Source: Ochromonadaceae sp. CCMP2298 (Eukaryota > Sar > Synurophyceae > Ochromonadales > Ochromonadaceae). Taken from it: 10,725 bases of DNA. The translations under genes and the position numbers were made by a program. Position 1 is the stretch's first letter. Every line of letters starts with the position of its first letter. This document shows, one piece after another, positions 1 to 7,319 of the stretch. The notes below the pieces were generated by a model that saw only the letters and a program-made list of their open reading frames with translations, made no database searches and had not been told where the DNA came from. The stretch is taken from assembly GCA_026770595.1 (NCBI GenBank), contig MU634699.1, forward strand, positions 1 to 10,725, written 5' to 3'.

Positions 1-397
1 TCACGCTCAGTTCAGACAACAGCCGCGCAAGCGAGAAATTCGGTGAAGTTTGACCATACAAACTTACCATAATTCAGACGGCTCACCGTCCGACACACTA
101 CCGTAACAGCCGTGAAATCCACAAAATGAGGCCGGGGTCACGAGGATAAAACCCATCAATTTGCCGAATTTTACCTGGGGACGTTTTAGAAAAGGGCTCA
201 AAATGGTTGGGTCAAAATGTTCCCAAGTTTCCTTTCCATCCTGCATATTTTAGCTGGGGACGTTTTAGAAAAGGGCTAAGTTAACGTTATCGATCAGCTG
301 ATCAGCCACGTGGCAATGTGGCAGGATACAGCATTCCTCTCGCCTTTCCTTGGGCGGGAGGACGCAAGGGTCGTCGAGCCTTTCATAATTGAAGACC
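1..397. promoter_or_regulatory. Upstream spacer of the dioxygenase gene
   Basis: This spacer precedes the first confident gene and presumably holds its promoter. It contains the 31-bp direct repeat described separately and a small GACGG-CTCA-CCGTC hairpin at 77-90. An in-frame stop (TAA, 386-388) lies just before the ATG at 398, so the dioxygenase does not extend further upstream without an intron. On the minus strand an ATG-initiated frame of 60 codons runs 246 to 64 and overlaps a good splice-donor match at 63-70. It overlaps the repeat and matches no family I recognise, so it is not called as a gene. No TATA box is convincing. Confidence 0.4.
168..277 (+). repeat. Pair of 31-bp direct repeats
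   Basis: Copies lie at 168-198 and 247-277, starting every 79 bp, with one mismatch (C/G at 174/253). The shared core includes CTGGGGACGTTTTAGAAAAG followed by GGCT. The segment between them is not repeated. The pair could be a duplicated regulatory element (GACGT is a bZIP-type core) or remnants of an interspersed repeat. The sequence alone does not separate these. Confidence 0.8.
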
Positions 398-1606
398 ATG
401 ATCGACGCCTTGATCGATCCCGCATCTCCGCCCGCAATATCGGTGAGAGCAAACGCGTCGACAAGGTACGACATCCGGGATGAGGAGCAGGCTCGCGCCA
501 TGCTGCTTGCGCTCGAGGAGCACGGCTATGCGGTGGTGGCGCAGGTGGCCAACCAGGAGCAGATAGCTGCTGCCGTGACTGGCTTCTGGGAATTCTGGGA
601 GGCGAAGACGCAACGCGGCCTGCTGAGGAACGACCCCCGCACCTGGAAGCCCTGGGTGGCCAACTCCAGCACGGGCATCCTGGTAGACTCAGGAGGCGCG
701 AATCACTGCGAATTCTTGTGGAACACGCGCACGCTGCCTCTGGTGAAGGAGGCCTTTGCGCGCATCTGGGAGGACCCCGACTTGCTGGTGAGCTTCGACG
801 CGGGCAATGTGTTCCGCGACTGGAGGCACGACGTACGCTGGCTGACAGCAGCTGGCTGGTGGCACGTGGACCAGAACGCCACTCTGGGTGCGCACAGACA
901 GGGCAGGCGGAGCGTGCAGGGCTTGGTCACATACTTCGACGCCACGGCTGAGACTGGCGGGCTGACTCTGGTCCCCGGCTCTCACAAGGAGCACGAGGCA
1001 CTCTGCGGGCGCGCCCCTGGCTCCAAGATGCGCGTAGACTTCGTGCCCGTGCCGCCCCAAGACCCCCTCTTCCTTGACCGAGAGGTCATCCTGGTGTGCG
1101 CCAGGGCGGGGGACTTGATCCTGTGGGACAGCCGCACCGTGCACTGCAACTCCCCTGCCCTGTCCATGGCCGACCACTTCGAGAGGGTGCTGCGGCAGGG
1201 ACTCGGTGGCAGCCTGCTCGGTCAGACACAGGCCGTATCTGCGTCAGCTTCTGCTTCTGCCTCTACTTCAGCTTCTGCCTCTGCATCTGCGTCTGCCCCT
1301 GCCTATGGGACCGAGCAGGTGCGGGTGCCGGAGCTGCTGCGACTGGTGGGCTACGTGTGCATGTTGCCGCGCAGCAGAGTGGACGCAGCGACGCAGCACG
1401 CGCGCAAGAGAACCTTCGTGCACAAGCTGGGCACCTCGCACTGGCCCGACAGCAAGCGCGAGTACTTTCCCGAGGGGGGTGATCCGGCACCGTGGACAAA
1501 GAGCAGGGACGTGCTTTCGCTGGTGGGCTACTCGCAGGCGGAGATGGACGCCATCGAGCAGGGCACCTACGGGAACAGGTTCGCCGACAGATGCACCCTG
1601 TCGTAG
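398..1606 (+). CDS. Phytanoyl-CoA dioxygenase-like (PhyH) Fe(II)/2OG oxygenase
   Basis: A single uninterrupted frame encodes 402 residues. The start is the first ATG after an in-frame TAA at 386-388 and has A at -3. The protein carries the PhyH-family signature of non-haem iron, 2-oxoglutarate-dependent oxygenases. The metal-binding HxD is in GWWHVDQN (His156, Asp158), GGLTLVPGSH follows at 187-196, and the distal metal His249 is in DSRTVHCNSP. Arg315, in LLRLVGYVCMLP, is the likely 2OG-binding arginine. The C-terminal part (KRTFVHKLGTSHWPDSKREY) resembles a PhyH subfamily of fungi and algae that oxidises unknown small molecules, so true phytanoyl-CoA hydroxylase activity is not implied. An odd feature is a low-complexity Ser-Ala stretch inserted between His249 and Arg315. 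No signal peptide is visible, so a cytosolic or peroxisomal location is possible, and the C-terminal CTLS is not a clear PTS1. The family call is firm; the substrate is unknown. Confidence 0.9.
   Translation: MIDALIDPASPPAISVRANASTRYDIRDEEQARAMLLALEEHGYAVVAQVANQEQIAAAVTGFWEFWEAKTQRGLLRNDPRTWKPWVANSSTGILVDSGGANHCEFLWNTRTLPLVKEAFARIWEDPDLLVSFDAGNVFRDWRHDVRWLTAAGWWHVDQNATLGAHRQGRRSVQGLVTYFDATAETGGLTLVPGSHKEHEALCGRAPGSKMRVDFVPVPPQDPLFLDREVILVCARAGDLILWDSRTVHCNSPALSMADHFERVLRQGLGGSLLGQTQAVSASASASASTSASASASASAPAYGTEQVRVPELLRLVGYVCMLPRSRVDAATQHARKRTFVHKLGTSHWPDSKREYFPEGGDPAPWTKSRDVLSLVGYSQAEMDAIEQGTYGNRFADRCTLS
1238..1299 (+). repeat. TCTGCx hexamer tract encoding Ser-Ala repeats
   Basis: Imperfect TCNGCN codon pairs encode alternating Ser and Ala, from about residue 281 to 301 of the dioxygenase. 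The tract is in frame and lies in the loop between the distal iron ligand and the cosubstrate arginine. It looks like replication-slippage expansion and is not a conserved domain. Confidence 0.85.
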
Positions 1607-1803
1607 CTAGCTTGTTTATAATGTATAATGTATTATGTATCCTAGTAAATCAATAAGGCTATAGTTAAAGTTGGTCCTCTCAAAATAAAAAGGTGGGCCA
1701 TTGTGGTTTCTCTGCAAACGGCGCACAAATGTGAAACGTATTTTTGTTGCAAACGTATTTTTGTTTATCATCACAAAAAGGCTTCGCGCTTTCGACTGTT
1801 GGA
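1607..1803 (+). promoter_or_regulatory. AT-rich spacer: dioxygenase 3' end and promoter of the next gene
   Basis: This 197-bp spacer must hold the 3' processing signals of the dioxygenase and the promoter of the PDZ gene. Right after the stop is a TATAAT/TATTATG-rich stretch (1611-1640). A canonical AATAAA lies at 1684-1689. Just upstream of the next ATG is a tandem 15-mer (1734-1765). Confidence 0.4.
1734..1765 (+). repeat. Tandem 15-mer upstream of the PDZ gene
   Basis: AAACGTATTTTTGTT occurs exactly twice, at 1734-1748 and 1751-1765, separated by GC. The second copy ends 38 bp before the ATG at 1804, so it lies in the proximal promoter or 5' UTR. Its function is unknown. Confidence 0.85.
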
Positions 1804-4800
1804 ATGTGGCGACACTCCAGCACTCTTTCAAAGCGATACCCGCTTGCCAGCAATGGGCAGCGCTTCACGGATGATGCTGTGAGAGCGGGTGAACCTAGCG
1901 CTGTGACTGAGAGCGACGCGTCGGCGATGATGCTGCACGGGCCTCCCGATGGGCTGCACCCCAGCGAGGAGGACTGCGGCAACGCGCAGTGGGGGGGCGA
2001 TACGAGAGAGCGCGCAGACGTGGACACGGAGGCTGGTGCGGACGTCGCGGACGAGGAGAGCTGGCTGCGGGACTCCAAGGAGACGTGGCTGGAGGCTTGG
2101 AGGACGCGGGGTGGCGCCGTGAAGCAGCGGCTGCAGGACCGACGCAAGCGGGGAGAGCGCTCTATCCTCGTCAGGCGCAGCAATGGCATGCCCAACTCGG
2201 TTCTGAGCACAGCTGCTCCAGCCCCTGCACGCCCGTGCGTCATCGCCTCGGTGTCTCTACCCGACTTCGTCAAGGCGTCCTACTCTGAGTGCGGCAGCTA
2301 CAGCGTGCGCCTGGAGGCCCCCGAGGGCCTGGGCCTGCTCTTCAACGTGGGCTTCGACGGGTCAGTGCTGGTGGGCGGATTCGAGACGCTGACTGGGGGC
2401 CGCAGCGGACCTGCGCAGTGCTGTGGCTGCCTGCAGGAGGGGGACCAGCTACTGCAGGTGGGCGCTCACCAGCTCAGCTCGCTGGACCTCCACTGCACCA
2501 CGCAGCTGCTCAGAGGCCTGGACAGGATGGCGCGGAAGGTGAGAAGGGCACTGACGGGGGACAGGGTAGGTGGGGACTGCGGTGCGTGCAGAGGAGCATA
2601 CATGCCCCGCCCACTGTTACAGCCCCCCATCACCCATCACACATCGAATCATATTACCCATTGCATCTGACTGTCCTTCCCCTCCCCTTTCAATATTACC
2701 CCCCCCTCCTGCTCGCCTGTGTGCTGCTCTACTGCAACTGCAACTACAACTACAACTACAACATCTTCTACAACAACATCTGTGCTGTGCAGGAGGGAGC
2801 CATTTCGCTAAAGTTCCGATACGGAGAGGCTGGGGAGGGCTCGGAGGGGGGCGTTAAGGGACACAGGCAGGGCGAGGGCGGGGGCAGGGGAGACAGTGGG
2901 GGCAGGGGGGACAGTGGGGGCAGGGGGGATAGTGGGGGCATGTACCTGGAGGACCAGCTTTTGGGGATATTCGGACTGAGTATGGGCGAGGATACCTCGC
3001 CCTTTAACCCGGCCCTCTCCCTGCCGCTGCTCTCGCCCTCGCTCTACACAGAGTTCGCCGGCTGGGCGCCACTGGCCTCCCCCTCCATACCCCCGCCCAG
3101 GAGGGGTTCTATGACGATGGCGGACGACCTGCAGGCCCTGCTGCGGAGGAGGCACCTGTACCCCGTAGCTGCGAGAGTCAGCTGCGTGCAGGCGGTGAGC
3201 TGCGAGGCCCAGCTGCTGAGCGAATTGGCCAGGGAGGTGTTTGAGTGGCGGCCTTTGCTACTGAGCCAGTGCTATGGGGGCTTCTTCCTGGCCTCTCACT
3301 ACTTGCACTGCCAGCCTCTGAGCAGCAGTAGCAGCAGGAAATTCGTGGTGCGCAAGAGGGGTAAGCAGGGAGGGCAGGGGAGGCAGGGGAGACAGTCCCT
3401 TAGGGTAACAAGAGGCAGAGACGTAAATGGACGTCCCCAGCCCTAAATTAATCACACTTACCCTCTTCCCTCTACCTTCTACCCTCTGCCTTGCTTCTGT
3501 TCTTTCGTTCGTTAATGCATCTGTGCATCTCTGCTTCTCTACTCCTCTACTCCTTTGCTACTCTACTTCTCTACTCCTCTACTGCCCCTCTCGCAGGCTT
3601 CTCTCGCCTCATCGCGACTCCCCCAGACACAGCCCAGTACCAGTACACAGAGCACTTTGACTGGGACGAGGAGCAGGGCGCATACCTGCCCAGGCCAAAG
3701 CAGCAGCAGCGGGAGAGGGGTCTGGGGTCTGGCTGGGGCTGGGGGGAGGGGGCTGGCGTAGACGGGGAGGCGGTGCAAGAGGTGCTGGGCAGACTGAGAC
3801 AGCGGGCACAGGGACTGGCACAGGCACAGGGACAGGGCGGGCTGGCAGGGCGGAGTGCGAGGGGGCAGGGCGGGCAGGGCAGGCTACGGTCTTCCAGCGG
3901 CGACACGGAGGAGGAGGGGGGGTGGGCGTGGAGCAGGGTGCGCACGCAGTCAGAGTCCCGCCTGTCCACCGATGGGGGAGGGGGAGATGAAACGGAAGGG
4001 CGGCGGCCGCGGCTCAGCTCCTTCGTCACGCACAGCGCCAGGGGCACCTCTGGAGGCGGGGGCGTGCGCCTCTGCTCAGTAGTAAGGGTGCCCGGCGCAC
4101 CGCCACCGCTCGGACCGCCACCGCAGCCGCTACGACCACAGCCTCTTATACACACGGGCGGGGCAGCTGGCACTTGCACTGGTGGTGGCGGAGTCGGAGG
4201 AGCGGGGGGTGGCGGGCCCATATCAGCAGCACACGTGTCTGTCCAGGCGCTGCTGTGCCTAGACTCTGAGCAGCTGCTGCAGAGGCTGGGCACCCTGCTG
4301 GACGAGATCGACTGTAATAGTTGCAGTATCAGCAATAGCAATAGCGATACCAACAGCAATAGCATCAGCAATAGCAGTAGCAACAGTAGCAGCAGTCATA
4401 GGAATAGCTATAGCGGCGAGGCCCAGGCACGGCATGTGCAGACCGGTGTGGCTCTGAGCCTGCCGCCTTTGCTGCTCACCTACCAGCTGCTCTACGCCAC
4501 TCGGCAGCTCAGACACCTGCTACCGCTCACAGGCGCAGGCATAGGTGCAGGGGGTGCAGGGGGTGCGGGGGGTGCAGGGGGTGAAGGGGGTGCAGGGGGT
4601 GCAGGGGGTGCAGGGGGAGCAGGGGGCTGTAAGGGAGGCGCTTTGCTGCTGCAGGTGCTGGGTCGGTGGGCGCTGACCTTCCAGCCACAGGGTATTCTGC
4701 AGGCGCGCAGGCAGTGGCAGTGTCGGGAGCCCGGTGCTCTAGGAGATGAGCTGAGGAAGGGAGGGGCGGGAGGGGTTGAGTTCTGGGTGTGCTTTGACGG

Positions 4801-6700
4801 GGACTCGGCGCGCTTCGATCTGCAGCCGCTACTGGGCGCGGCCTGTGACCTGCTCACGCTGCTCTTCGCGCTGCGGCTGCTGCCAGGGTCGGTGCGGCCG
4901 CTGGAGGACGCGCAGTGGTGCGAGGGCGAGGGGACAGAGGGGGCAGAGGGGGCAGAGGAGGCAGAGGGGACCACTTCGGGCGGTTCATTGGGCGAGACTT
5001 GGCAGACACAGACAACAGGAGGGTCGGGGGAAGGGACTGCGGCGCTCCCACCCACACCCTCGCATATCTGGCGCAGTTTGTCACTGCGGCACCTGCCCGT
5101 GGAGGTAGCGCCCTTTCCCGCAGCAGGAGACTGGACAGGGGACTGGGCAGGTTCAGGCATGAGCTTGGGCGTTGTTGGCGTGAGCGAGGCGGAGGCGGAG
5201 GCGCTGCTGCTGCAGTGGGGCGAGCTGCTGGACCTGGATGTGGTGGCGGCTCTGGCCAGTGCGCGCCAGCTGCCCCGTCTGCTCGATGCTGCTCTCTGCC
5301 TGGCTCAGGAGGCAGTGGGATGGGCTCACCCCCGATTCCCGGTGTGCGCTTGCCTGCTGTCTCTGCCCGCGCTATTCCTTAGCGACGCCCCACTGGCGAT
5401 GCACACTGCGTTGCGGCTTTACCGTTTGTGCCCACCCTGGACTGTGCGTTACCTGCTGCTCGGTCAGGAGTGCAGGTGCGGGTGTGGGGTCGATTTGTGC
5501 GGGTGTGTGGGAGGTGGGATCTCTCGTATGGACGTGGCAGAGGAGGCGAAGGCAGAGGCAGAGACGGATGCAGAGGCAGAGGCGGAGGGAGCACCGCTGG
5601 GCACTGTACCCCACAGCGCTCCCCGGGCGCACCTGCACGCATACCTAAGTTACCTCGACCACCTCCTTCACGACGACAGCATTGGCATTGGCGGTGGTGG
5701 CGGTGGCGGAAGGGGCGAGAGTGGGGTTGCGGGGGCTTGGCAGGACGCGGGGCTGGTGCTGCAGTGGCTTGCGCTCTCGCTAGACCTGGCTCTGCTGGCT
5801 ACCCCCGTCCCCGACCCGCCTGTGTCTACTCCTGCTGCTTCTCCTGCTCTTGCTCCCGTCCCCTCTGCGGAAGCGTTTCTGCTAGCAGCTCGCGCAGTGG
5901 TGCTGGGGCCACGTCGGTATGTGCTGCATCCGCTGCGGGGCGCTGCGGTCTGCGTGCACAGGCGCTGCCTCGATGGCGCGCTGCTGCTCTGCCACCGCTG
6001 GCTTGCACACACCGCGTCTGATGCCGCTATGGCCGATATCGCTGCTGGCGCAGATGTCGCTGCCGATGCTGGCGCAGATGCAGAGCTGGGGCAGCTGCAG
6101 CGGTGTCTTGTGCGCATCGCTGCACACCTGCTGGCCGAGCGAGGGTCGGGGCAGGGGCAGGGGCAGGATTGCGCCGACCCAGACACCGTGCTGGTCCTCG
6201 GCTTGCTTGCGGCTGTCCCCTCCGCTGTCCGCTTGCCCACCGCTGATGCAGCTGCCGCTGCTGCTGCTGCTGCTATCGCCGTCGCTGGCAGTGGTCCCGG
6301 GGTGGTCCCCCTGACGCACGATCTGCGCGATGCGTACCTCTCCCAGTGCGTGCTGCTGCTGTGGACCAGCTGCTTGCAGGGGCAGAGGCAGGGGCAGGCG
6401 CAGGGGCAGCGGGAGGGCAGAGACGCGTCTGCCTCCCAGGCGACTGCTGCTGGCAAGCTCGCAGGGAAGCTCCTGCAAGCGGCGGCGACAGAGGCAATTG
6501 CGCAACAGCTGTCGCAGACGCGGGCGGGGATAGAGGCGGGAGGGCGGCTTGGGCGGGGGGTGGCGGAGTCGGCGGCCTTTGCGCTTGTGCATGCGGCGGG
6601 GAAAGGACCTGCTCTGGCGACGCTGCGGGCGGTCCCCGCTCTGCACGAGGTGCTGCACTACTCCTTCTACGCCGACGTCTACGCGCAGAACCGTCGTTAG
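1804..6700 (+). CDS. Large PDZ-like domain protein with low-complexity tracts, three exons
   Basis: Exons are 1804-2538, 2793-3360 and 3597-6700 (4407 nt, 1468 residues). I use ATG 1804 because the frame upstream offers only TTG. Both introns are GT-AG and join in frame (phase 0, then phase 1). Residues ~167-256 look like a PDZ fold: GLGLLF (175-180) matches the carboxylate-binding loop, GDQLLQVGAHQLSSL follows, and the last strand ISLKFRY lies across intron 1. This suggests a scaffold that binds protein C-termini. Exon 3 starts with HFDWDEEQGAYLP, then has long disordered stretches (RGDSG, N/S, GAG, EAE, GQ and poly-Ala tracts) between Leu/Ala-rich helical segments (~960-1070, ~1110-1215, ~1230-1330, ~1360-1468). 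YLSYLDHLL and the helical pairs weakly recall alpha-solenoids of vacuolar-sorting proteins, but I cannot assign a family. No membrane segment is convincing. Further introns inside exon 3 cannot be excluded. Confidence 0.72.
2539..2792 (+). other. Intron 1 of the PDZ gene
   Basis: The donor is AAG|GTGAGA and the acceptor GTGCAG|GAG, phase 0, 254 bp. It contains in-frame stops in the upstream frame. It interrupts the PDZ-like domain just before its last strand, and joining the exons gives a continuous strand (MARK-EGAISLKFRY). Short ACTACA-type repeats lie at about 2738-2775 near the acceptor. Confidence 0.8.
2883..2936 (+). repeat. Three 18-mer repeats encoding GRGDSG units
   Basis: Units lie at 2883-2900, 2901-2918 and 2919-2936 and differ at two positions. 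They sit in exon 2 just after the PDZ-like domain and encode repeated Gly-Arg-Gly-Asp-Ser-Gly. The 18-bp period keeps the frame. This is likely a flexible linker. Confidence 0.9.
3361..3596 (+). other. Intron 2 of the PDZ gene
   Basis: The donor is AGGG|GTAAGC and the acceptor CTCGCAG|GCTTC, phase 1, 236 bp. The 3' half is a strong pyrimidine tract built from CTCTACT-type repeats (about 3530-3590). Splicing joins VVRKR to GFSRL in frame. Confidence 0.8.
4331..4395 (+). repeat. AATAGC-type tract encoding Asn-Ser repeats
   Basis: Imperfect AATAGC/AGCAGT hexamers in exon 3 encode Ser/Asn-rich sequence (residues ~680-701). It is notably AT-richer than the surrounding GC-rich coding sequence, which suggests a recent slippage expansion. 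Confidence 0.85.
4544..4624 (+). repeat. Nine 9-mer repeats encoding Gly-Ala-Gly
   Basis: Nine tandem copies of GGTGCAGGG, some with single substitutions (GGTGCGGGG, GGTGAAGGG, GGAGCAGGG), lie in frame and encode (GAG)n at residues 751-777. The strand is very G-rich and could form G-quadruplexes. The array is likely length-polymorphic. Confidence 0.92.
5537..5590 (+). repeat. GCAGAG tract encoding Ala-Glu repeats
   Basis: Imperfect GCAGAG hexamers encode an acidic Ala/Glu stretch (residues ~1082-1099), possibly a short charged single helix or linker between the helical segments of exon 3. Confidence 0.8.
6248..6274 (+). repeat. Poly-alanine codon run
   Basis: Nine consecutive Ala codons, mostly GCT (residues 1319-1327), lie within the C-terminal helical region of the PDZ protein. 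It is a trinucleotide slippage tract. Confidence 0.85.
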
Positions 6701-6712
6701 GAAATTGGCTTG

Positions 6713-6731
6713 CTTTATAAATTGTATAAAG
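6713..6731 (+). terminator. Small hairpin just after the PDZ gene stop
   Basis: CTTTATA and TATAAAG pair around the loop AATTG, 12 bp after the stop codon. Its AT-rich stem would be weak in RNA. A related AT-rich stretch follows the dioxygenase stop, so both may belong to 3' processing signals. Confidence 0.3.
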
Positions 6732-6768
6732 TGTATATAAATTGATAAGCAATGAATGGATTCCCTCA

Positions 6769-6769
6769 C

Positions 6770-6801
<32 letters not shown>
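6769..6801 (+). repeat. Interrupted (CAG)11 tract
   Basis: Eleven CAG triplets are interrupted once by TAG (6781-6783). The tract lies downstream of the PDZ gene stop in presumed 3' UTR or spacer, so it does not encode polyglutamine. Confidence 0.92.
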
Positions 6802-6839
6802 ACACAGAGCGCAGACACAGAGCGCAGACACAGAGTGCA
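6801..6839 (+). repeat. Three 13-mer tandem repeats
   Basis: GACACAGAGCGCA occurs at 6801-6813 and 6814-6826, with a one-base variant (T for C) at 6827-6839. It directly abuts the CAG tract. The 13-bp period confirms the segment is not under coding constraint. Confidence 0.9.
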
Positions 6840-6924
6840 GTTCAGATACGGGTAACGGAAACATTCTCCCTGTTTCAAGGAAGTAATATATTTATTGTTC
6901 ATCAAATAAATTGTTTACTGTAGT

Positions 6925-6986
6925 TGATTGGTTGTTCAAATAATTGGTTTTACTTAAGTAAAACCAATTATTTGAACAAACAATCA
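6925..6986. repeat. 62-bp near-perfect palindrome centred on CTTAAG
   Basis: The inner 48 bp (6932-6979) is a perfect spacerless inverted repeat centred between 6955 and 6956. One mismatch (6931/6980) follows, then six more matching pairs out to 6925/6986, giving 30 of 31 pairs. It could extrude as a cruciform, or form a long hairpin if transcribed. It may be a small non-autonomous inverted-repeat element, but I see no clear target-site duplication. Confidence 0.93.
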
Positions 6987-7053
6987 CTAACTTACTGTGA
7001 AGGCTATTAAAGTTTTTTATTACCTTCTTACTCTCTTGATTTTCCATCAAAAC

Positions 7054-7096
7054 CCAGATTTTGAATCTGGAAACGCGTATTTTCTGCGTTTCCAGA
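7054..7096 (+). other. Two overlapping, mutually exclusive hairpins
   Basis: Hairpin A pairs CCAGATT (7054-7060) with AATCTGG (7064-7070). Hairpin B pairs TCTGGAAACGC (7066-7076) with GCGTTTCCAGA (7086-7096) around a 9-nt loop. Both need 7066-7070, so only one can form fully. They lie upstream of the TATA-like element and thus probably outside the downstream mRNA. Confidence 0.7.
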
Positions 7097-7163
7097 CCAA
7101 GATTTAGAGGGAGGATGTGGAATTATGTCCCCATAAAAATTCCCATATTCCGTGTTGTTCCCA

Positions 7164-7181
7164 TATATAAGCGCTTATATA
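7164..7181 (+). promoter_or_regulatory. TATA-like palindrome upstream of the DUF3598-like gene
   Basis: TATATAAGCGCTTATATA is a perfect 18-bp palindrome containing TATATAA, 139 bp before the ATG at 7320. It is preceded by repeated CCCATAT motifs (7142-7148 and 7160-7166). It is a plausible core promoter, which would give a 5' UTR of about 110-125 nt. Confidence 0.45.
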
Positions 7182-7319
7182 GAATTTTTGCAAACAAAAA
7201 CGACACGATTGGTACAGAGCTCCCAGCCCTTGATTGATGCGAAGTGGGTGCCCTTGCCCTTGCCAGCGATTGACCTCGGTCCAACTCAATTGCACTGAGC
7301 CACAGTTTTTGTGTGCCAC

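Larger units (their letters stand above)
6701..7319. promoter_or_regulatory. Structured AT-rich spacer between the PDZ gene and the DUF3598-like gene
   Basis: This 619-bp spacer holds the 3' end of the PDZ gene and the promoter of the next gene. In order it contains a small hairpin after the stop, a CAG tract, three 13-mers, AATAAA-type signals near 6904-6909, a 62-bp palindrome, two overlapping hairpins and a TATA-like palindrome. No frame in it looks like a gene. Confidence 0.5.

Noticed and set aside
1744-1803. N-terminal extension of the PDZ protein to 1744
   Set aside because: It would start with TTG. The first ATG in that frame is at 1804. Extensions from TTG or GTG were likewise rejected for the starts at 398, 7320, 10046 and 10438.
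2883-2936. RGDS motifs as integrin-type adhesion sites
   Set aside because: They arise from an 18-bp tandem repeat in a low-complexity linker of a protein without a signal peptide, so the resemblance is coincidental.
5668-6456. Long minus-strand open frame (262 codons) antisense to the PDZ gene
   Set aside because: Ser/Ala/Pro-rich sequence typical of the reverse complement of GC-rich coding DNA. It has no recognisable domain and no gene-like flanks. Similar shadows at 3571-4383, 4492-5160 and 689-1177 were rejected for the same reason.
6769-6801. CAG tract as polyglutamine coding sequence
   Set aside because: It lies after the stop of the PDZ gene, contains an in-frame TAG in the CAG frame and abuts 13-mer repeats.
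6925-6986. Transposon terminal inverted repeats
   Set aside because: The arms are contiguous with nothing between them, and no clear target-site duplication or transposase is present, so only a foldback-type element remains possible.
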